Positions 1-9,190 of a DNA stretch of 19,412 nt are shown here, in pieces. Position 1 is the first letter of the stretch, and each line of letters begins with the position of its first letter. Location: the NCBI GenBank assembly GCA_903822375.1, contig CAIJOU010000920.1, positions 1-19,412 of the forward strand, in the 5' to 3' direction. Source of the stretch: Candidatus Hydrogenedentota bacterium (lineage in GTDB: Bacteria; Hydrogenedentota; Hydrogenedentia; Hydrogenedentales; CAITNO01). The position numbers and the translations under genes were made by a program. Below the pieces are notes generated by a model. It saw only the letters and a list, made by a program, of their open reading frames with translations. It had not been told where the DNA came from and searched no databases.

Positions 1-1965
1 CGCCGTGTCCTCGTCGGGGTTGTTCATGAAATTCACGAAGCGCTGGAGCACTTCCGGGCTGAACTCAAGGACGTTCTTTATGGTCTGCCGGTATTTCGTG
101 TTGTCCTCCATCTTGAGCATGTTCATGAAGGCGCTGTTGTAGACCCGGTGCATGCCGAGCGTGCGCACGAAGTAGCCTTCCATCAGCCAGAAAGCTTCGG
201 CAAGCAGCAGGGTGTTCGGCGCCTCGACGGCGATACGGTCCACCACCTGCCGCCAGAACTCCTCGGGGAAGGCCCGGTCAAACTCATCACGGCTCATGCC
301 GCGTTCGGCGCGGGAGGGGATGGCGCCACCCTCTCCGGGCTTGGGGAACCAGAGCCGCTGATAGTGCTTTTTGGCAAGCGTCATGGCCGCATCAAAGCGG
401 ATGATGGGAGACCGGCGCGCCACGTGGAGGATGGTCTGGATGACCGCCTCGCGGACGGCGGGCAGCATAAAATTGAGCTGGGCCGTGTCGTTCCAGGGCA
501 TGTTGGTGCCGTCGTTGCCGTGGTAAATGTAACGGATGTCGCCGGTCCACCGGTCAAGACGCTTGAACACCACGGCGGCATCGGAATGGTTCCAGTATCC
601 GTCCTCGATGAAGAGGCCGACACGTGGGTCAGGCGAAAGGTCGGAACCGTCGAAGGTGTAGCCGGGAAACGGCGGCTCGGACAATTGCATGAACCAGTCC
701 GGATGCTCGACCACCCAGCGCGAATGGAGACCCATGTGGTTGGGCACCATGTCGCTGGCCAGCCGGATGCCGCGCCGCCAGGCGCGCTCGGCCAGATTGT
801 GGTAGCCCGCCTCGCCGCCCAGATCGGCGGCGATGTCATAGTCGTACAGGGAATACGCTGACGCCTCCGCCTCGGAATTGCCCATGCGCCGCTTGATGTC
901 GCGCGACGCGCATGACCGTTCCCACAGGCCGATGAGCCACAGCGCGTTGAAGCCCCAATGGGCGAGCATGTCGAGCTCCACATCCGGAATCTGGTCGAGC
1001 CGCTCAATGGTGCGTCCGTGCTTCTTTGAAAGCTGGTCCAACCAGACGTAGACCGACTTGGCGATCAGCACCACGTTGGGCATCCAGTCCTTGTCGGGCG
1101 TGAACCCTTCGGGCTCACTGTAGGCATCGTGGTCGGCGAAGGACAGCGGGACCGCCGGGCCGGGCCCAAACCCGCGCATCGCCGTCTCCTCGCGCAGCAC
1201 ACCCCGGGCAACCAGCAGGTCCTCGAACAGCTCGTCCGGAATAAACGCGCGCCACTGGCGAAGCATGAACTCCAACTGTCCGTCCAGCGATTCCGGGCTG
1301 GCCTTGGCCGGGGCGCGCAGCGTGTCCAGCAGCGCAATTCCCGTCTCGGCCACGGGCGGCTGCGATGCGAACCACACCTCAAGGGCGCCCATGTACGGGT
1401 CGTACGGTGCGGCCGCCCGCAGCGGCGCGGGGTCGTGCAGTTCAAGATAGGGTGTCAGCGCCGGATTCTCCGCCGAAACCTGCAGCAGCAGTGTTTCGAT
1501 GACCGCCGTGTAAAGATTTGGCAGTTCATCGCTGAGTCCTGTCAGCCAGCGGGCAGCCGATATTTCAGCGCGGCGCACCGATTCGGGGGCAAACTGAGCG
1601 GTGAATTCGGGCAGCGTGGCATCCACGGCTGCATCGCCGCAGAGAAGGCGCGCATGGTCCAAGCCGTCGTTGATTATTCCAGGGTGGGTCACAAGGCAGT
1701 AGCGGGTCGCGATATGGCGCAATACACGGGTGATGAGCCCCATCGTCAGTATCTCGCCCGCCCGGGCGGGTTGCGCACCCGGTGCGGACGGGTCGCGCGC
1801 CGCGTTCATCCGCGCGGCAATGGTGCGGGCCAGACGGACCCTGGGCGCGACCGTGCTCTGGGATTCTGTTTGGTCAAGGTTGTCCAGATTAAAGCGGCGC
1901 CATGCGCCGGTTGAGACCAGGAAACCATATGGGGCGATGGGGCTGTCGATGCGGATCTTTTCCAT
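1..1965 (-). CDS. GH13 alpha-amylase-family glycosidase (3' end outside window)
   Basis: The 655 visible residues run from an ATG at 1965 to the window edge, so the C-terminus is missing. The start is preceded by AAGG at about 5 bases; no signal peptide is seen, so it is probably cytoplasmic. The four GH13 motifs are readable: region I S-D-M-V-P-N-H (Asp405, His410), region II I-R-F-D (nucleophile Asp525), region III L-L-A-E-A-F (acid/base Glu590) and region IV N-N-P-D-E-D (stabiliser Asp651). The (beta/alpha)8 barrel appears to begin around residue 330 with a Y-x-W-L-D-Q-L segment. The first ~320 residues match no domain I recognise; they are helix-rich. GH13 enzymes hydrolyse or transfer alpha-glucosidic bonds (glycogen, starch, sucrose or trehalose), but the subfamily cannot be named. 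It is divergent from the esterase gene at 2216 across 250 bp. The catalytic set looks complete, so it is probably functional. Confidence 0.88.
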   Translation of the reverse strand, partial: MEKIRIDSPIAPYGFLVSTGAWRRFNLDNLDQTESQSTVAPRVRLARTIAARMNAARDPSAPGAQPARAGEILTMGLITRVLRHIATRYCLVTHPGIINDGLDHARLLCGDAAVDATLPEFTAQFAPESVRRAEISAARWLTGLSDELPNLYTAVIETLLLQVSAENPALTPYLELHDPAPLRAAAPYDPYMGALEVWFASQPPVAETGIALLDTLRAPAKASPESLDGQLEFMLRQWRAFIPDELFEDLLVARGVLREETAMRGFGPGPAVPLSFADHDAYSEPEGFTPDKDWMPNVVLIAKSVYVWLDQLSKKHGRTIERLDQIPDVELDMLAHWGFNALWLIGLWERSCASRDIKRRMGNSEAEASAYSLYDYDIAADLGGEAGYHNLAERAWRRGIRLASDMVPNHMGLHSRWVVEHPDWFMQLSEPPFPGYTFDGSDLSPDPRVGLFIEDGYWNHSDAAVVFKRLDRWTGDIRYIYHGNDGTNMPWNDTAQLNFMLPAVREAVIQTILHVARRSPIIRFDAAMTLAKKHYQRLWFPKPGEGGAIPSRAERGMSRDEFDRAFPEEFWRQVVDRIAVEAPNTLLLAEAFWLMEGYFVRTLGMHRVYNSAFMNMLKMEDNTKYRQTIKNVLEFSPEVLQRFVNFMNNPDEDTA

Positions 1966-2215
1966 GAAACCTTCCCGCGCGACGGTTTTCCGCGCGCTTT
2001 GGTGGCATTCAGCATACCGCATTGAAGCGGGGGGATGCGAGAGAGGAGTGTGTTTTGGGCGTCTCACGGTCCTGCCCGCCCGAATCTTGACAACGGGGCG
2101 CAACTGCTACAAAATGCATCGTTCTGGTGCCGCAGACCGGGAAGAGCCCGGCAACATTCCACCAGACGCCGTGTCATTTGGAACAAAGCCGGAAGGTGGC
2201 ATAAAAGGTGTGAAC
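1966..2215. other. Divergent intergenic region between GH13 and esterase genes
   Basis: These 250 bases separate two genes read outward. The plus side holds a sigma70-like promoter candidate (2087-2115) and the AAGG ribosome site of the esterase (2204-2207). A G/A-rich stretch lies near 2030-2050. A plus-frame happens to stay open through this region, but its codons do not look protein-like and the signal peptide begins only at 2216. I see no convincing promoter for the minus-strand GH13 gene. Confidence 0.6.
2087..2115 (+). promoter_or_regulatory. Candidate sigma70-type promoter for the esterase-led operon
   Basis: A perfect -35 hexamer TTGACA lies at 2087-2092. Seventeen bases later stands CAAAAT (2110-2115, 4 of 6 matches to TATAAT); TACAAA at 2108 with a 15-base spacer is an alternative -10. 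Transcription would begin near 2122, about 95 bases before the ATG at 2216. The call is by motif only. Confidence 0.45.
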
Positions 2216-3820
2216 ATGAATCCCACGCGTGAAATCTTGGAAAAAGCAGTATGTTCCATTCTCCTGCTGCTCCTCTTTGCGGCGGCACCGGCCTGGACGC
2301 AGGAGGTCAAGCATGCCTATCTTTGCAGTGATATCGGCGCGGAACGGGTTTTCAAAATCTCCGCCACGGGTGAGATTCTGTGGGAGTACCCGGCCATGCA
2401 GTGCGCCGACGCATGGCTGCTGCCCAACGGCAACGTGTTGATGAGTTTCACGGACGGCGCGGGTGCCGGAAAGGTCGCCAACCGTGGTGCGCGCGAAGTG
2501 ACGCCGGACAAGAAGGTCGTCTGGGAGTACAAGACCACGAGCGAGGTGTGGAGCTGCCAGCGGTTGGCGGACGGCAACACGCTGGTGGCCGAATGCACCG
2601 CCAAACGGCTGATCGAAGTCGACGCCGCGGGCGCAATCGTCAAGACCATCCCGGTCAAATCCGTCACGGAGGGCCACGGTGTCATGCGCATGGCCCGCAA
2701 ACTCGACAACGGCCATTATCTCGTTGGACACCTGGACGACAAGGCCGTGCGCGAGTATGACGCCGACGGCAAGGTGCTGCGCGAAATGAACGTTCCCGAT
2801 GTCGCCTTCTCCGCCGTGCGGCTGGGCAACGGCAACACGCTGATAGGCTATCGGGGCGGCGTCATTGAGGTCGATGCGCAGGACAAGACGGTCTGGCACC
2901 TGACCCAGCAGGACCTGCCGGACCTCAAGCTCTATTGGATTTGCAGTCTGCAGCGCCTGGCCAACGGCAACACGGTGGTCAACAACTGGTTTATGCATCA
3001 GCGGCGCACCGACAGCCCGCCCTTCTTCGAAGTGACGCCCGACAAGAAAGTGGTCTGGCGCGCGCCGCTTCACGAGCGGATGGGCGACCCGACGGACATA
3101 CAAATCATGGAGGATGAAGACCTGAAACTACATGCAGGCGAACAGATTGTCGCCATCGGCGATTCCATCACGGCCCAGGGCGGCTATCTCCGGGACATGG
3201 ATGCGCTGTTCGCGAAGCAGTATGCGGACCTGAAACTGCCCGCCATCATCAACGCGGGGATCGGCGGGCAAAAGGCCGAGGACCTGATTGCCCGTTTCGA
3301 CAAGGACGTGATTCAGAAGAAGCCCGCGCTGGTGACCATCGATATCGGAATCAACGACGTGTGGCACCGGGTTAAGGAGCCCCACAGCGACGCGGTGCTG
3401 AATAACTACCGGGCGAATGTGACCAGAATGGTTGAGGCCGCCCAGGCGGCGGGGATACGTGTGCTCCTCTGCACCCCCACGCTCATCGAGGAAAGCGCAA
3501 CTTCGGAAGGCAACAAGCGCCTGTTGATGTACTGTGACGCAGTGAAACAGATTGCCGCCGAGAAGCACTGTCTGCTGGCAGACCTGCATGAACTGTTCCT
3601 CCAGGCGCTCAACAAGAAGCCCGCCGACGCCCGGGGAAACGCGATTACCGGCGATGGGGTGCATATGAACGCCACCGGCGACTGGATTATGGCCAAGGGA
3701 ATTCTTACCGCACTGGGCGTGCCTGGGGACAAGATTCAGACATTGATTGCAACCGACAAAGAGGCCGGCATGCTCTACCTCTCCGAGACCGGAAACTCCT
3801 CCGCGGTCGCCCTGAGATGA
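2216..3820 (+). CDS. Secreted beta-propeller / SGNH (GDSL-type) esterase fusion
   Basis: This 534-residue protein begins at ATG 2216 with AAGG 8 bases upstream; the same frame is open much further upstream, but the signal peptide (residues 1-29, a run of Leu then A-x-A and W-T-Q) fixes the start. Residues ~32-300 form about six repeats of the type W-E-Y ... L-P/A-N/D-G-N-T-L, a WD40/PQQ- or arylsulfotransferase-like beta-propeller. Residues ~308-515 are an SGNH hydrolase: block I G-D-S-I-T (nucleophile Ser317), block II N-A-G-I-G-G (oxyanion Gly348), block III G-I-N-D (Asn380) and block V D-G-V-H (Asp480, His483). SGNH enzymes of this type remove acetyl or acyl groups from glycans. It leads a plus-strand operon; the next gene starts 25 bases on. 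The substrate and the role of the propeller are unknown. Confidence 0.88.
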   Translation: MNPTREILEKAVCSILLLLLFAAAPAWTQEVKHAYLCSDIGAERVFKISATGEILWEYPAMQCADAWLLPNGNVLMSFTDGAGAGKVANRGAREVTPDKKVVWEYKTTSEVWSCQRLADGNTLVAECTAKRLIEVDAAGAIVKTIPVKSVTEGHGVMRMARKLDNGHYLVGHLDDKAVREYDADGKVLREMNVPDVAFSAVRLGNGNTLIGYRGGVIEVDAQDKTVWHLTQQDLPDLKLYWICSLQRLANGNTVVNNWFMHQRRTDSPPFFEVTPDKKVVWRAPLHERMGDPTDIQIMEDEDLKLHAGEQIVAIGDSITAQGGYLRDMDALFAKQYADLKLPAIINAGIGGQKAEDLIARFDKDVIQKKPALVTIDIGINDVWHRVKEPHSDAVLNNYRANVTRMVEAAQAAGIRVLLCTPTLIEESATSEGNKRLLMYCDAVKQIAAEKHCLLADLHELFLQALNKKPADARGNAITGDGVHMNATGDWIMAKGILTALGVPGDKIQTLIATDKEAGMLYLSETGNSSAVALR

Positions 3821-3845
3821 CCGCTTAACAGCAGAGAAAGCCGCC

Positions 3846-6800
3846 ATGATGAAGAGAACCATTGGTCTGGCATTTGTGCTGTGTGTCGCGACGTACTCAC
3901 CGGCAGGTCTTGGCGAAGATGTTCCGGCGCCGCTGCAAACGTTTGCAGCGCAGGATGCCCCACCCAAGAATTGGGGCAATTTAAGCAGCGACAACTACAA
4001 CCTGACAAAAGGCAATTTTGCCCGACCGGACAAGGCGTATGCGCCCTTTACCTTTTGGTTTTGGGATGAACCCATAACGCCCGGCAAGTACCCCGCAAAA
4101 TCGCGCCAAATGGCCAGGAAGATGCTTGAAAAGGGCATCAATCCGGGCTACCCCCACGCCCGCGTCTGCGCCGATACCCTGCTGGGGCAGAAATCAAACC
4201 CGCCGCTGCTGGACCTTCCCAAGGAACAGTGGATGTCCAAGGAATGGTTTGAGGCCTATGACGCAGTCTTGGATGAAACCGTCAAGATGGGCGGCTATCT
4301 GGGTTACTGCGACGAGTACATGTGGCCCGTCGGCAGCGCGGCAGGGCGCGTCATACAAAAGCATCCTGAATTGGCCAATGCCTCGCTTCAGTGGGCCGTT
4401 CAGGATGTCACCGGTGGCGAGACGGTAAAACTGCCAACCGCATTCGTGAGTCTTGCCGCGGTGATAGACAGCACGGCCCCTTCGGAAGAGTTCAGCAAGC
4501 CGGAAGAGGTTATGACACTGGAGCTTAAGGACTTTACCTCAACCGATTTCGCCGAATACGCGGGAAAGACGCTGGGACAAACCGTTCGGATTGACAGATT
4601 GTGTCTCAAGTCCGTTTCCATATACCCGGCGGTTTGGAAGCATGATGCAGCGGCTGATTTCACCCTGGAAGCGCGTATGGACGGACCGACCGGGCGACTT
4701 GTCGCAGAGCGGGAGGTCAAGGGGAAGATTGTTCCGGGAGACTGGATTGCCCTCGACATCCCGGAAACGCTTGCCGTGGGTGCTTCTCTTTATGTTGGTG
4801 TGAAGGCGCTTGGGAAATACGAGCCCAGCACGCTCGGGTGGTGGGGCAAGGCAACCAGAACCTACACCGGGGGGGGATGCCTACGCAAACGGCGAGGTGG
4901 TTCCTGTCTCACGCGAGGTCCGGTTGGGCTACCTTACGGCCAATGACGTTCTGAGCGCGTCGTGGGTATGGCTGGAAAAGAATCCCGGAACAGAGCACAC
5001 GGTCTATTTCCGCGACACATTTGAAATCCCTGAAAGCCCCATTGTGAACGCAAGACTGAGGATCACGTGCGATGACCGTCACACGGTTTACCTTAACGGC
5101 AACAACCTGGGAAGCGCCAACACCTGGACCAGTCTGATCACTTATGAAAAGGAAAAGCTTACAGGCGCGGGCCTTCAACCGGGAAAGAATACGCTTGCTG
5201 TGGAGGGCGTGGGCGGTGGCGGGGTGGACGCCCTGATCTGCGAACTTGTGGTCGACTTGGCAAACGGCAAGCGTCTGAAGATCCGCACGGGCGATGACGG
5301 ATGGCGTGAGAGTTCCAATGTGGAGAACGGTGACTGGTACAAGCCGGGTTATGATGACAGCACCTGGGACACTCCCAAGGTTCTGGGTTCCTCCGCCGCA
5401 GCACCCTGGCGTTTGCCCGAGGCTCGGGGGAAATACAAGAAAGCCACCATTAAGAGCGCGACGTTGCGGATAATCTCGGAAGACCATGCCGACATGGAAT
5501 GGACCGTGCCGGATGACGGCCAGAAATGGCGCGTGTACACCTTCACGAAACAGGACGGCGGCTCGGTCAATTTCATAAACAAGGACCTGGCAAAGGCGTT
5601 TATCGACATAGCCCATGTCCCCTATCAGAAGCGCTATGGCGAAAAGTTTGGCAAATACATCATTGGCTCATTCTGTGACACGGAAGGAAACTACGGCAAC
5701 GGCAACGGGCTGGTCTGGTCCAAGGACATGCCGGAGGCCTACAAGAAGCACGGTGAAGGCCGCGACGTCAAGCAATGGCTCCCGCTCATGCTGGATGAGG
5801 ACGTTGAAGGGCTGTACGCGCGCGCGCGCTGCGACTGGTATGAGGCCTTTTCGGACTGTTACGCTGCCTTTTTCCAGGGGGTCAGCGATTATCTTGCCCA
5901 ATACGGCCTGTATTACACCGGGCACGTGTGGGAGCAGACGTTACAGTCTGAGGCCTCCTGCGTGGGCGCCTATATGGACATTCAACGGGCCTATTCCATG
6001 CCCGGTATGGACGCGCTCGGCCCGAACACGTTCAACCCCCACGATTACAGGGAATCCTTTTCGGTTGCCGCATTCGAAAAACGGCGCATGCTGTGCGAAC
6101 TGCTTGGTGCGGGTGGTTGGGAGAACTTCACCACCGCCATTCTCAAACAGGGCACAAATGCCGCGGTGGCGTTCGGCAGTTCGCACATATCCCACCATGG
6201 CGTGTTTATGACGCGCACGCTGAAGGTGTGGACGCCCGACTGGTATGACGAGAACCCCATGTTTGGGTATTTCAACTTGTGGTCCGACTTCACCTCCCGC
6301 GCGTCCTACGTCAACTCCTGCGGCAATGTTGTCCCGGATGTCCTGATTGTCCATCCGCAGGAAAGCGTGTGGACGCTGCTCGGGGATGCGGAGAAGATAT
6401 TCTGGAGTCCCGAGTCCGGTCATGTTGCATACCTTGACGGACTGTACTCGAAGGAAGTGCAGGAGATGAACCGCATTTACAGCGAGGCTATGGAACTGCT
6501 GACTGCTAACCGTATCGAGTATCTCATTGCCGACACGCATTACTTGCAGGAGTTGGAACAGGAGGCAAGGCTCCTGCGCCGGGGAGACTTGACCTTCAAG
6601 ACCGTTGTCCTGCCCCCATTGGTTGTGCTGGACCGTGATTTTGCAAAGAAGCTCGTCGTCTTCGCGAAGGCGGGCGGTAATGTTTATGCCCTCGGCACGC
6701 TGCCAACCGGCTCTCCTGAGGCAGGCCTTAATGATCCGGTTATTGCCGCGCTTATGCAGGAACTTAAAGCCACGGACTCTTTTCACAACATAGGTAACAC

Positions 6801-7605
6801 GCTTGCTGATGCCATAAGCAGGGAGTCTGGCGGGCTTAAGTCACGCATTTCGTTCGTCGACGGCGGATTCAAGATGTTGCAGACGAACCGCAGGATTGAC
6901 GGGCGCGATTTCTTCTGGCTGGTGAACAACAGCGAAACGTGTCAGCAGTCGCTTATAAGAGTCTCCAACGTCAAAGGACGTGCCTCCGTCTGGAACTGCG
7001 AGACTGGCGACATAACGCCCATCGCTTGCAGGGATATTGGGGGCGGCAGCGAACTTTACATAAGCTTTGAACCTAACCAGGCCTACTGGCTCGTCTTTGA
7101 CCCACGGCGATCACCCCTGGAAGTTCCGGTATTCAAACGCACGAAACGCACCAAGGTCGTTGAAGTGGCTGGAGAGTGGAAGGTAACGGTGAAAAAGGAA
7201 GTGCAGCCGGTGTTGGAATTCCCGGTTGAACTTCCAGATGCCTGGCTCAATGATGGAGTAATGCACGCGCTGACGGAATGGAACAGTTGGAGCGAAATGC
7301 CGAAACGGTTCGCCGGCCTGCTGGATTACACAACCACGGTCACGCTGGACGACATCAGCGACAACATGCAACTCGACCTTGGCTTTGTCGATCATCTGGC
7401 CCAAGTGTGGATCAACGACAAACCAATTGGCGCCAAACTGTGGGCTCCCTTTATCTTTGACACGGGAGCCTTCAGGAAAGGCGAAAATACCATCCGGATA
7501 CGCGTTGGCAACCTGGTCAACAACAATTACCAAACATACAATGCTGCGGACACCGCCCTTGCTTCCGGGTTGAAAGGGCCTGTTACGGTATGGAAAACGG
7601 GTTGA
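3846..7605 (+). pseudogene. Large GH106/alpha-L-rhamnosidase-like protein, frame broken at a G8 run
   Basis: Two overlapping frames, 3846-4946 and one ending at 7605, form one protein if a single G is removed from the G8 tract at 4869-4876; the repaired product is 1252 residues. The start ATG 3846 (or 3849) gives a signal peptide (residues 1-23). Early motifs T-F-W-F-W-D-E (69-75) and Y-C-D-E-Y-M-W-P-V-G-S-A (154-165) resemble GH106-type rhamnosidases and relatives. After the shift comes a jelly-roll sugar-binding domain (R-D-T-F-E-I-P ... V-Y-L-N-G, like the rhamnosidase N-terminal domain), then the catalytic-type barrel region (I-G-S-F-C-D-T-E-G near nucleotide 5660), and a C-terminal GH2-like sugar-binding sandwich with V-W-I-N-D-K-P-I-G. 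GH106 enzymes cleave alpha-L-rhamnosides from pectic glycans; family membership is by resemblance. Apart from the shift the reading is clean, so a sequencing error or very recent mutation is likely. It lies 25 bases after the esterase. Confidence 0.72.
4869..4876 (+). other. Run of eight G at the frame break
   Basis: With eight G the upstream frame leaves the family-like sequence and stops at 4946. With seven G it continues directly into the downstream frame as T-Y-T-G-G-D-A-Y-A-N-G. Both sides read as natural protein right up to this tract, which places the shift here and not elsewhere. Confidence 0.85.
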
Positions 7606-7678
7606 TGCAATGCTCTGTCGCGGTGACATTGGATTGAGCAGGCGCCGTTCAGGGAAACGGATCAGTGAGGGATATGCG

Positions 7679-8767
7679 ATGAGAAAGCTTGTATTGCCTG
7701 CGGCATTGATGTTCTTACTTGCTTGCGCCAACGCAACCGCTGATGACGTGGGCGTCGCAGTCGTTCAGCAGAATGCGAAGGGGGAAGAAAAGGAACTGAA
7801 GATCCCGCGGGCGTCAAAGCCGTGGAAGGAATCCCTGCGGCTGGTCGGCGGTGAGAAGCCCCTGTACAGTGATTTCTCACTCTTCAAGGACAAGTTGGGA
7901 CGCTGGCACTGCATCGGCACTTTCGGCGAGGGTCCCGACACCATGGGCAGCGGGTATGAGTTGAGCGACGGCTATGCGCTGTTCCACGCGGCCGGAGACT
8001 CACTTGAAGCGCCCATGAAGCACCTCGACAAGATTCCGTACCAAATTGAATCTCCACAGGCGTTCATGTGGGCACCTGCCGTCATCTGGAACAGAGAACA
8101 AACGACGGCCTTCTTATATTACTTCCATTACCTGGGAACCTCCGAATTCAAAGAGAACTGCGCTCGCGTATTGACAAGCAACACGTCCGATCTTTCGGTT
8201 TGGCGCCCCTATGACGGACCGGAACTGCCTGAAAAGAACATGGCCTTCCGCGAGCGGGATGATCGGGATTTTTGTGTGTTCTGGGACGAGCGCGTGGGCG
8301 CCTACCTTATCTATTACGCCTGCGCGGGGGAGTATCCCGGAATGCCGGGCCTCAACACCATCGTCCGGGTGCGCACATCGAAGGACCTGCTGCACTGGTC
8401 CGAACCAACCAGCGTCATGGGGCCGCCGCCCGGCGGATACCAGTGCGCCGAATCGCCTTTCGTTCTCTACCGTGACGGTTACTACTATCTCTGGGTCAGC
8501 GGGATCGACTATAGCCGCGTCTCGCTCTATATCTCGGAAGACCCCTTCAATTTCGGCGACCCCGCGGCGAACCGTATTGAGGAACAGCCGGGCCACGCGC
8601 CAGAAATTGCAACGGACAAAGGCAGGGACTACATGGCCTGCTCGATGGTGTCCACCGTGCCGAGCGCCACCCCGGCTGCCCATGATCTTGAGGGCATTCT
8701 GATTCAGCCATTGCTTTGGGAGAAACCCGACGATGCCATGAGGGACCGGGTGTGCCGCAGGCGGTGA
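7679..8767 (+). CDS. GH43-like five-bladed beta-propeller glycosidase, exported
   Basis: This 362-residue protein starts at ATG 7679, which has GAGGG at 7667-7671; the frame is open from 7610, but the signal peptide begins here. Residues 1-21 are an export signal; M-F-L-L-A-C (Cys16) could be a permissive lipobox, or cleavage may follow A-N-A-T-A. The body repeats the propeller pattern of GH43/GH32-type enzymes: Y-S-D-F-S (Asp65 as possible base), M-W-A-P-A-V (130-135), D-D-R-D-F (Asp197 as possible pKa modulator), A-E-S-P-F (Glu258 as possible acid) and G-H-A-P-E-I (306-311). The family includes arabinosidases, xylosidases and fructosidases; specificity cannot be read here. It follows the rhamnosidase-like gene by 73 bases and probably shares its transcript. 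The C-terminus is Arg-rich and short, so the last strand could have been altered. Confidence 0.75.
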   Translation: MRKLVLPAALMFLLACANATADDVGVAVVQQNAKGEEKELKIPRASKPWKESLRLVGGEKPLYSDFSLFKDKLGRWHCIGTFGEGPDTMGSGYELSDGYALFHAAGDSLEAPMKHLDKIPYQIESPQAFMWAPAVIWNREQTTAFLYYFHYLGTSEFKENCARVLTSNTSDLSVWRPYDGPELPEKNMAFRERDDRDFCVFWDERVGAYLIYYACAGEYPGMPGLNTIVRVRTSKDLLHWSEPTSVMGPPPGGYQCAESPFVLYRDGYYYLWVSGIDYSRVSLYISEDPFNFGDPAANRIEEQPGHAPEIATDKGRDYMACSMVSTVPSATPAAHDLEGILIQPLLWEKPDDAMRDRVCRRR

Positions 8768-8828
8768 GTACGGTCGCGGGCGGCATCCATTTGTCCGGCC
8801 TTCATCATTGCAACTATAATGCCAATCT

Positions 8829-8861
8829 GTGCCAAGTCTTGCCGAAACAGCGGCATGGCAC
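8829..8861. repeat. Two-part inverted repeat upstream of the AOR remnant
   Basis: GTGCCA (8829-8834) pairs with TGGCAC (8856-8861), and inside it TGCCG (8840-8844) pairs with CGGCA (8851-8855) around loop AAACAG, leaving a five-base bulge on one side. There is no T run, so it is not a classical terminator. It could be an operator, an attenuating stem or a relic leader. It lies 50 bases before the ATG at 8911. Confidence 0.45.
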
Positions 8862-8910
8862 ACCACTTCACAGTGAAGATGACGCCCAATTCGATCCAAG
8901 GACGATACCC

Positions 8911-9190
8911 ATGCACGGCTGGACGGGCAAGACACTCCATATAGACCTGACGGAACACATCCACAAGGCCGTGTGCCGCAACGAGACGCTCTACCATAAG
9001 CGCATAGGCGGCAAGGGTCTGGCCGGGGCCTTTCTGCGCCCGTTCGCAGCTTGTGATTGGCGCGAACCGGAAATGCCGCTCCTTTTCATGACCGGTCCCC
9101 TCGTCAGCACCGCTTCGCCAACTTCGGGGCGCATGTGCATCATGTCCCGGTAACCCCTGACAGGCACCATCCGAGACGCCTCCGTGGGGC
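8911..9190 (+). pseudogene. Aldehyde:ferredoxin oxidoreductase, N-terminal remnant
   Basis: From ATG 8911, with AAGGAC 8 bases upstream, 80 codons match the start of the tungsten/molybdopterin AOR family: G-W-T-G-K ... I-D-L-T at the start, then I-G-G-K-G-L-A, then F-M-T-G-P-L, then A-P/S-T-S-G-R near the end. A TAA at 9151-9153 interrupts it, yet the same frame continues as P-L-T-G-T-I-R-D-A-S-V-G to about 9189; the TAA sits where the family has Ser in R-S-P-L-T-G-T, so a Ser codon probably became a stop. Family members are about 600 residues long; here about 90 codons of homology remain and the rest is gone. AORs oxidise aldehydes to acids using ferredoxin, in the cytoplasm. It follows the GH43-like gene by 143 bases. 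It cannot make a working enzyme. Confidence 0.75.

Noticed and set aside
1730..2215. Long in-frame 5' extension of the esterase gene
   Set aside because: The extension overlaps the GH13 gene on the other strand, has no ribosome site and would bury the signal peptide.
2174..3103. A 309-codon minus-strand ORF
   Set aside because: It is opposite the propeller half of the esterase and its repeats are mirror images of propeller codons.
4075..4088. A second copy of the TAACGCCCGGC hairpin arm
   Set aside because: It lies in coding sequence without a pairing arm, so the match is taken as chance.
4810..4868. A separate gene starting at ATG 4810
   Set aside because: Before the G8 run this frame gives unnatural sequence, while the upstream frame reads as the real protein; the start is an accident of the frameshift.
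8856..8870. Sigma54-type promoter (TGGCAC with a downstream TTC)
   Set aside because: The -12 element lacks the GC of TTGC, and the TGGCAC is better explained as one arm of the inverted repeat.
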